From assembly GCA_030430845.1 (NCBI GenBank), contig JAUIKE010000006.1, forward strand, positions 27,033 through 91,032: a stretch of 64,000 bases of DNA. Direction: 5' to 3'. How positions within the stretch are numbered: position 1 is the first letter of the stretch; every line of letters begins with the position of its first letter. Below are positions 58,549 through 64,000 of the stretch, in pieces. This DNA comes from Bacteroidia bacterium. Its GTDB lineage: Bacteria > Bacteroidota > Bacteroidia > Chitinophagales > Saprospiraceae. The position numbers were made by a program, and so were the translations under genes. A model generated the notes under the pieces. It was given only the letters and a program-made list of their open reading frames with translations. It was not told the origin of the DNA and made no database searches.

Positions 58549-59361
58549 CTACTCAATCACCAACTCCCTCGCCTCCACAGCCGATACCTGGAAGTACCCA
58601 ATAGCTCCTCCTTCGATATTCGTACTGGCATTAGCAGGTATCCCGCTAAACAATCCACCATCATTATTTAATGCCTTTTCCAGGTCGGCAAAAAAGCGAA
58701 AGGCTTGCGCCGAAATACTGTACAATTCTGCTCTTGCCAGGTCTCCTTCCGCAAAGTATTCCGGCAAAGGAAAATCATGAATATTTCCATTTAGGACGTC
58801 ATCATTGAAATAGAAAACCGTGGTACCGTCGTCATTCAGATGTTCCCCGTTCCGGAAAAATTTGGCCAGGTAATAATTGTCTTCGTCCTGTGGTTCATTC
58901 AGGTAAACCAGTACTTCTAATCTCCTGTTTCGCTCCACATCCGTGCTATCGATGTCCTCTGCGGGCCGGAAGGCCAGGCTGTCAACCGTTGTGACCGAGT
59001 ACATCATTTCGGAAGCCTCATAGCGTTTTTCCCCATCATTCACTTCCATAAAATACGTTCGCCCAATGACTCCGGCAAAAACCTCTACCGATTCGTAATA
59101 TCCAGGCTGGGTTTCCTCAAAAGCATACTCATTTCCCTGATCATCCCTCACCCAAACACTAGCACCTTCCACCGGACTGGTGGCTTGTTCATCATAAAAG
59201 CCCCTGGTTTTGCTTACTTTCACAAATTGCCGAACTTCCTGGTTCGTAATCAAGCCTTCAATGACCACCACCGGCTCTGTTTGATCCAGATCCAGTACAA
59301 TGGTTTCTTCGCAGCCCATCACAAGGGCACCTATCATTAAAAAAAACAATATCTTCTTCAT
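58549..59361 (-). CDS. DUF4249 family lipoprotein
   Basis: The 270-residue product has a lipoprotein signal (ILFFLMIGALVMGCEETIVLD, lipobox LVMGC). The DUF4249 features are present: VVIEGLITNQEVRQFVKVSKTRGFYDEQ, a Ig-like ASVWVRDDQGNEYAF region and NPPSLF-like ALNNDGGLFSGIPANASTNIEGGAIGYFQVSA. Family members are encoded next to TonB receptors and are thought to act as their surface partner. Here it follows the receptor gene on the same strand, 111 bases downstream. Confidence 0.88.
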   Translation of the reverse strand: MKKILFFLMIGALVMGCEETIVLDLDQTEPVVVIEGLITNQEVRQFVKVSKTRGFYDEQATSPVEGASVWVRDDQGNEYAFEETQPGYYESVEVFAGVIGRTYFMEVNDGEKRYEASEMMYSVTTVDSLAFRPAEDIDSTDVERNRRLEVLVYLNEPQDEDNYYLAKFFRNGEHLNDDGTTVFYFNDDVLNGNIHDFPLPEYFAEGDLARAELYSISAQAFRFFADLEKALNNDGGLFSGIPANASTNIEGGAIGYFQVSAVEARELVIE

Positions 59362-59472
59362 ATTTTTTATTTTGTTTTGCGCTCTGGGCGGTTTCGCTCT
59401 GGGCGGTTTCCTAACCGCCCAAAATCATGCTCGCACAAGGCAGTTTCCTAACGAGTTTTTACACAACCCCAA
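59362..59472. repeat. Short intergenic repeat with GGGGTTGTGTAAAAACTCG remnant
   Basis: A tandem GCTCTGGGCGGTTTC (59380 and about 59395) and AACCGCCC form a hairpin. 59453-59471 (CGAGTTTTTACACAACCCC) is a single arm of the GGGGTTGTGTAAAAAC family next to the stop of the TonB gene. This arm has no partner here. Confidence 0.6.
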
Positions 59473-61839
59473 TTAGAAACTAAAATTCCAACTCACATAC
59501 GGCAAAATGCCAAACATATAAATCAAGCGGGCCTCCTTCTCCTGCCCATTACCAATAATATTCCCTTCCTCATCCTGCTTGACCCGGGTATAGATCGTAA
59601 ACGGGTTTTTGCGGTTGTACAAGTTATAAATCCCAAACACCTTAGTCACCTGGAACCGCCGGTCCGCATTTTTCTTTGACCGATGCGTGAAGGAAATGTC
59701 CATCCGGTGAAAATCAGGCAGGCGATAACTATTCCTGGGCGCAAAATAATCCACAATGTATCCGTCAAACTCATACTTGCCTGTCGGTAAAGTGATCGGC
59801 CGGCCGGTAGAATAACTGAAGGTGCCGCCAAATTCCCAGTGGTCGCTCAACTGGTAAGTCATCAATAAATTCAAATTATGCCGGCGGTCGTGATTGGCGG
59901 GGAAGGCTCTATCCTGATTGACGGTCGGGATGCTCACCTCCGCTTTGGATAGGGTGTAACTGACCTGTCCTCTTAACCTGCCCTTCGTTTTTTTCAATAA
60001 AAACTCCAGACCGTATGACTCCATGTCTCCCTGACGAAACTCGGTGGCTATGTGCTCATTGAAGAATACCTCGGCATTGTCGGCAAACTCCGTAATGTCC
60101 CGCGCTTTTTTGTAATAGGCTTCTACCGACAATTCATATTGGTTGTTGCTGAAATTCCTGAAGTAACCCAGGGCAAATTGATCCGCTAATTGCGGTTCTA
60201 AGTACGGTGAACTAGGCGCCCAGGTATTGAAAGGAATCGGCACCGTCGAGTTCGATAAGAGGTGTATGTACTGTACCATCCTTTGGTAAGAAAACTTAAG
60301 GGATTGCTCCTCGTTGATCCGGTAGCGGGCCGAAAAACGAGGTTCCAGGTTCCAGAACGTCTTTATATTCTCAAAACGACCGTATTGAGTAGAATCCAGG
60401 ATCTCTACATTGATGTTATCACTGGGATCAGCATAATTAAAAACGGTGCCTTTGCCGATGTTTTGGAAATAACTCAAACGAAGGCCGTATTCTAAAGCCA
60501 ATCGGTCGGATAATTGATGGTCCGCCCCTAAATATACTCCGTGATCCAGGGCATATTGCTTTTGAATGGTCGTCGGTTTAAAAATAGAGGACGAGCTGTT
60601 AGGAGTAATGGTCCCTGGGGAAAAAATGCGATAAATGCCTTGGTACCCAGTATGTAAGGTCAGCCTGGGGTGAACGAAAAACGAAAGGTCTTCCTTGAAG
60701 GACAACTCCCGCTGATTGGCTTCCCATTTAAAACCCTCTACATCGGTTTTGTCTTCCAATTTATAGTCAAAATTACTATAGATTAAAGTGGTGTTGGAAA
60801 ACAGTCGTTCGTTAAACAGGTGGTTCCAGCGGAAAGAAGTGGTCGTATTCCCCCAATCCATCGTAAAATCATCATCGAAATTCCACAAATCCCGCCCGCG
60901 ATAGGCCGAAAGAAAGATCCGGTCTTTATTGCTGGGCTTGTAGTTAAACTTCAAATTCAGGTCGTAAAAGGAGATTTTATCTCCCGAATCTTCTTCTGAT
61001 AAGCCCATAAAGAGATCAAAATAGGACCTCCGTCCGGCTACTAAGAGGGAGGCTTTATCTTTGACAACCGGTACCTCCAGGGCAAGCCGTCCAAGCAAGG
61101 TACTTAACCCTCCATGCGCCTTAAACTGCTTGGAATTTCCATCCTTGGTGGTCACCTCCAGCAGAGAGGATAGCCTACCGCCATATTTCGCCGGAACGCC
61201 TCCCTTGTACAATTCGGCACTCTTAATGATGTCGGCGTTGAAGACCGAAAAGATCCCAAACAAGTGCGAGACTTCATAGATCGGCGCCTCATCAATCAGG
61301 ATCAGGTTTTGATCGGCCGCGCCGCCGCGCACATAAAAGCTGGCGGTCCCTTCCCCGGCACTCGTCACGCCAGGCATGGTCTGGATCGTCTTGGCCAGGT
61401 CCGGCTCGCCGAATAAGGCCGGCAGCTTTTTGATCTCCTCCAGGGGAATGTCCAGCCGGCTCATCCCCACCTCGCTGACCGAATGATCTTCTTGCTTGTC
61501 CGAAACAATGACTTCCGTGAGCTGCTGCGCATTCGGCAGGAGTTCCACATTGAGTTCCACATCCCGGTCAAGTGTCACGGTTTTGAATAGGGTTTGATAA
61601 CCTAAATAGGAAAACTCGATCTCATAGGTCCCTTCCGGCAAAGTCAGGGAATAAAACCCATAAATATTAGAGGTCGAACCGAGGTTTTGCTTTTTTTCAA
61701 AGACATTGGCATAGAGGAGTTCTTCTCCCGTGCCGGCATCTTTGATGTAACCGCTTAAGGTAAAAGTGTTCTGAACTTCTTGGGCCTTACTGCTGATAAA
61801 ACACAGCATTAACAGACCCAGGCAAAGGCATTTCTGCAT
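59473..61839 (-). CDS. TonB-dependent receptor paired with DUF4249
   Basis: The 788-residue protein has a signal peptide (LCLGLLMLCFISSKAQ) and a carboxypeptidase-like domain (about 25-105, FTLSGYIKDAGTGEELLYA). A plug domain follows (about 120-235, LPALFGEPDLAKTIQTMPGV, SFYVRGGAADQNLILIDEAP, AELYKGGVPAKYGGRLSS), then a barrel ending PYVSWNFSF with an aromatic end. The plug pattern FYVRGG..DQNL..LD is that of receptors accompanying DUF4249. The substrate is unknown. It is the first gene of a two-gene unit. Confidence 0.9.
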   Translation of the reverse strand: MQKCLCLGLLMLCFISSKAQEVQNTFTLSGYIKDAGTGEELLYANVFEKKQNLGSTSNIYGFYSLTLPEGTYEIEFSYLGYQTLFKTVTLDRDVELNVELLPNAQQLTEVIVSDKQEDHSVSEVGMSRLDIPLEEIKKLPALFGEPDLAKTIQTMPGVTSAGEGTASFYVRGGAADQNLILIDEAPIYEVSHLFGIFSVFNADIIKSAELYKGGVPAKYGGRLSSLLEVTTKDGNSKQFKAHGGLSTLLGRLALEVPVVKDKASLLVAGRRSYFDLFMGLSEEDSGDKISFYDLNLKFNYKPSNKDRIFLSAYRGRDLWNFDDDFTMDWGNTTTSFRWNHLFNERLFSNTTLIYSNFDYKLEDKTDVEGFKWEANQRELSFKEDLSFFVHPRLTLHTGYQGIYRIFSPGTITPNSSSSIFKPTTIQKQYALDHGVYLGADHQLSDRLALEYGLRLSYFQNIGKGTVFNYADPSDNINVEILDSTQYGRFENIKTFWNLEPRFSARYRINEEQSLKFSYQRMVQYIHLLSNSTVPIPFNTWAPSSPYLEPQLADQFALGYFRNFSNNQYELSVEAYYKKARDITEFADNAEVFFNEHIATEFRQGDMESYGLEFLLKKTKGRLRGQVSYTLSKAEVSIPTVNQDRAFPANHDRRHNLNLLMTYQLSDHWEFGGTFSYSTGRPITLPTGKYEFDGYIVDYFAPRNSYRLPDFHRMDISFTHRSKKNADRRFQVTKVFGIYNLYNRKNPFTIYTRVKQDEEGNIIGNGQEKEARLIYMFGILPYVSWNFSF

Positions 61840-62265
61840 GAGTTTAGAATTGGTTTTTTGAATGAATGAATAGTAGTATTGTGTTTTCCAGAAAAGTTGA
61901 CGTGAAATGATGTAGAACCAATGAGAAATGAGAGGTGCACCTCTACAGTTTGATTTCGTTTTCAGTAAGGAGATGCATAGGGGAGGGGGATACCCCTATT
62001 AAGAAAAGGAAAAAAGTCGAAATTTATTTTCTTAGGGAGGTGTTTTCCTAGAGAGCGAATTAATTCGCGCTAAAAAACAAGCGCCGAACTGGACAGCAAG
62101 CTTCAGCTTGCCAGGAAAGCGAGCTTTAGCTTGCTTAAATTCGGCGGTTAAAAACTAAACGCTAATAAAATCGCCCAGCAAATCTGAAAAATATCCGAAC
62201 TATATGCCTTCTCCTCCTTTCTATCATTATTTTTACAAAAACTAAAGATTATCAATTCTACACAT
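61840..62265. other. Divergent intergenic region with small hairpins
   Basis: About 425 bases contain GCGAATTAATTCGC (62055-62068), GCAAGCTTCAGCTTGC (62096-62111), AAGCGAGCTTTAGCTTGCTT (62116-62135) and an outer CGCCGAA/TTCGGCG pair (62082/62140). AAAATCGCCCAGCAAA at 62167-62182 is nearly repeated at 63484-63499 before the next gene. No promoter box of good quality is seen. Confidence 0.65.
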
Positions 62266-63342
62266 ATGAAAAAACTATACCTCTTTCTTTTATCCATACT
62301 GAGCCTTTCCACTCTCCATGCTCAAACCATTACCAATATCCGCGCCACTCAGGAGGGCAAGGACATCCTCCTTACCTACGACTTACGCGCTGAGGATAAT
62401 AGCTTGCAATTCACCACCCAGCTCTACTTTAGCACCGATGGTGGCCGCACCTTTTCGGGCCCACTACAGCAGGTATCTGGCGAGGTTGGCTCTGGTATTC
62501 CGGCAGGCCTGAACAAACGTATTCGCTGGAAGGTGCTGGAGGAAAGAGAACAACTACAGGGTGATAACATCCAGTTCAAAGTCACCGCAACCTACACCGA
62601 TCTGCGGTCCTTTGAACCAGAGATGGTGTTTGTGGAAGGAGGGACTTTTTGGATGGGGAGTGATGACTCAGAGGCATATAGTTCTGAAAAACCGGTTCAC
62701 AAGGTTAAGCTATCTGATTTTTCTATTGGAAAATATGAAGTTACGAATGCCCAGTTTTGTGCTTTTTTGAATGAAATGGGAAACCAAAAGGAAGGAGGTG
62801 TGAAATGGATCAATTTGGAAGAAATTAAATGCCGGATATCGAAAAGCGGTAATCGCTTTGAAGTGGAGCGAAACTACGAAGACCATCCCGTGATCTACGT
62901 CTCCTGGTTCGGCGCTATGGCCTTCTGCAACTGGCTAAAAGGAAAAACCGGCAAGAACTATCAATTACCTACAGAAGCCCAATGGGAGTTTGCGGCCAGG
63001 GGGGGAAATAAAAGTCGGGGGTATAAATATGCCGGTAGTAATGACTTAGATGCCGTGGGCTGGTATAGTGATAATTCTGAAGGCGGGACGCATCAAATAG
63101 GACAAAAAAGACCCAATGAACTGGGTATTTACGATATGAGCGGCAATGTCTGGGAAATTTGTCAGGACTGGCATGGCGATTACAGTAAAAGGGCTCAGAA
63201 GAATCCAGTAGGTCCTTCAAGCGGTACCTTTCGCGTAAGTCGCGGCGGTGGTTGGGGTGATGGTGCCAGGGTCTCCCATCGCGAAATGCGTTTTCCTGAC
63301 GGTGACAGCTTCAGTGGGGGGTTTCGGGTTGCTCTTCAGTAG
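62266..63342 (+). CDS. Exported SUMF1-fold protein
   Basis: The 358-residue protein has a signal peptide (LYLFLLSILSLSTLHAQT), an N-terminal beta-sandwich-like part (about 20-120, ITNIRATQEGKDILLTYDL) and a C-terminal SUMF1/formylglycine-generating-enzyme-like domain (about 125-358): MVFVEGGTFWMGSDD, KVKLSDFSIGKYEVTNAQFCAF, VSWFGAMAFCNWL, YQLPTEAQWEFAARGG, MSGNVWEICQDW, RVSRGGGWGDGARVS and SGGFRVAL. Most such Bacteroidota proteins are C-type-lectin-fold binders rather than enzymes; a catalytic role is not shown. It is followed in the same direction by a related-context gene. Confidence 0.88.
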   Translation: MKKLYLFLLSILSLSTLHAQTITNIRATQEGKDILLTYDLRAEDNSLQFTTQLYFSTDGGRTFSGPLQQVSGEVGSGIPAGLNKRIRWKVLEEREQLQGDNIQFKVTATYTDLRSFEPEMVFVEGGTFWMGSDDSEAYSSEKPVHKVKLSDFSIGKYEVTNAQFCAFLNEMGNQKEGGVKWINLEEIKCRISKSGNRFEVERNYEDHPVIYVSWFGAMAFCNWLKGKTGKNYQLPTEAQWEFAARGGNKSRGYKYAGSNDLDAVGWYSDNSEGGTHQIGQKRPNELGIYDMSGNVWEICQDWHGDYSKRAQKNPVGPSSGTFRVSRGGGWGDGARVSHREMRFPDGDSFSGGFRVALQ

Positions 63343-63506
63343 CAGCAGCTTCAGCTTGTCTGTTCACCAGGCTTCAGCCTGAAACTGGGTGAGCGGGATT
63401 TATCCAGCATGGAAGTGGAATATAAAGAAATTACGAAGCATTCATTTCATAAGAACAAAACATTTTTTCAAACGCGCGATTTAAAAATCGCCCAACAAAC
63501 TTTAAA
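63343..63506. repeat. Intergenic GCTTCAGC hairpins after the SUMF1 gene
   Basis: AGCAGCTTCAGCTTGT and CAGGCTTCAGCCTG (63368-63381) repeat the GCTTCAGC core seen at 62096-62111 upstream of the SUMF1 gene, so the gene is bracketed by related hairpins. AAAATCGCCCAACAAA (63484-63499) precedes the next gene. Confidence 0.6.
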
Positions 63507-64000
63507 ATGAAATACCTCTATCTACTCCTGTTATCAATAATACTCAGTCTACCTCTCCATGCCCAAAAGACCATTCAGGCCACCAGCCCCATCTACTCCT
63601 TCAGCATCACCAAAGAAGTTAAGCCTCCTATCCTGAGCATGGTACCCAATAGCCTGCGCTTTACTGACAGCAACGGAAACAACGCCATCGACGCCGACGA
63701 ACGCTGCCAGATCGAGTTCGAGATGGAAAACAGGGGCTATGGCGACGGCTTTGGTCTGGTTTTAAAAACAACGGCCAGTGGAAGTACGCAGGGGGTATAT
63801 TTTGCTTCTGAAAAAAGACTGGCTACGCTTAAAGTGAAAGATAAAATCAAAGTAGTATTGCCCATTAGCGGACAGCGGAATATCCAGGATGGAACCCTTA
63901 CTTTCACCTTGAAGGTAGAAGAGCCTAACGGTTTCGGTACCAATGCGATCCAATTGGAAGTCGCTACTAAAGTCTTTGAGTCACCAATGGTACGGGTTGC
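63507..64000 (+). CDS. Exported protein running off the window
   Basis: An uninterrupted frame from ATG 63507 to the window end (about 164 residues) begins with a signal peptide (YLYLLLLSIILSLPLHAQ). The region LSMVPNSLRFTDSNGNNAIDADE followed by CQIEFEMENRGYGDGF looks like one or two beta-sandwich domains with a DxDxN-like loop. The C-terminal part is outside, so the family is not known. From memory similar N-termini occur in long Bacteroidota proteins ending in caspase-type or TPR domains, which the sequence downstream would decide. Confidence 0.7.
   Translation, partial: MKYLYLLLLSIILSLPLHAQKTIQATSPIYSFSITKEVKPPILSMVPNSLRFTDSNGNNAIDADERCQIEFEMENRGYGDGFGLVLKTTASGSTQGVYFASEKRLATLKVKDKIKVVLPISGQRNIQDGTLTFTLKVEEPNGFGTNAIQLEVATKVFESPMVRV

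Noticed and set aside
62266..63342. Calling the SUMF1 protein a formylglycine-generating enzyme
   Set aside because: The active enzyme's Cys pair cannot be placed confidently, and most such secreted Bacteroidota proteins are not shown to be enzymes.
1..64000. rRNA operon, tmRNA, RNase P RNA, prophage or plasmid origin
   Set aside because: None of their conserved sequences was recognised; tRNA-His is the only RNA gene supported.

Overview
The window comes from a Bacteroidota chromosome, most likely a Saprospiraceae/Lewinella-like marine relative (a family-level inference). Supporting signs are three proteins with type IX secretion (T9SS) C-terminal sorting domains, a PorP/SprF-family outer-membrane protein, two TonB-dependent receptors (one paired with a DUF4249 lipoprotein), TAnnTTTG promoter boxes close to start codons, and few Shine-Dalgarno sequences. 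Most genes are chromosomal housekeeping: yigZ, miaB, lptE, aacS, smc, yggS, a deoxynucleoside kinase, gatC, a PduO-type adenosyltransferase, a PgpH-like HD phosphodiesterase, a RibBA-type protein, yebC and tRNA-His.

Layout. 1-8.9 kb: a DoxX-like membrane protein running off the left edge, DUF1599, an EamA transporter, YigZ, and secreted or outer-membrane proteins. 9.1-14.5 kb: the miaB / sigma-54 activator / lptE run, then convergent acetoacetate-CoA ligase. 14.5-15.9 kb: a scar holding intergenic repeats, a broken IS200/IS605 tnpB and a broken serine hydrolase joined head-on. 15.9-21.9 kb: a class III cyclase-TPR pair, a PAS / metallo-hydrolase pair and small exported proteins. 21.9-25.5 kb: an ABC exporter, an HTH gene behind repeated motifs, a truncated DUF559 element with inverted termini, a DUF6090 stub and tRNA-His. 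25.9-38.7 kb: smc, a K+ channel, a BASS transporter, an FG-GAP T9SS protein, yggS, a kinase, gatC and an ABC ATPase, with two copies of a nested-hairpin element. 38.9-49.9 kb: adenosyltransferase, PgpH, an M1 peptidase, a 206-bp MITE-like element, a cupin / GT4 / GT2 / RibBA run, PorP/SprF and an NlpC/P60-like protein. 50.5-64 kb: a 1177-residue exported repeat protein, a LytTR regulator, an antiporter, yebC, a DUF4249/TonB receptor pair, and a SUMF1 protein followed by a gene running off the right edge.

The strongest unexplained signal is intergenic. Many gaps hold long, nearly perfect palindromes. Several belong to dispersed families: an AGGTCTCGAGACCT core, an ACATGTCATGT core, arms starting GGGGTTGTGTAAAAA, and a 27-bp inner hairpin whose two copies differ by paired compensatory substitutions. 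Protein-level oddities are an NlpC/P60 domain with Ser in place of the catalytic Cys, a RibBA whose GTP cyclohydrolase II half lacks all three zinc cysteines, a cyclase with Gln at the adenine-selecting Lys position, and the large protein built of about 52-residue repeats with recurring cysteine pairs.
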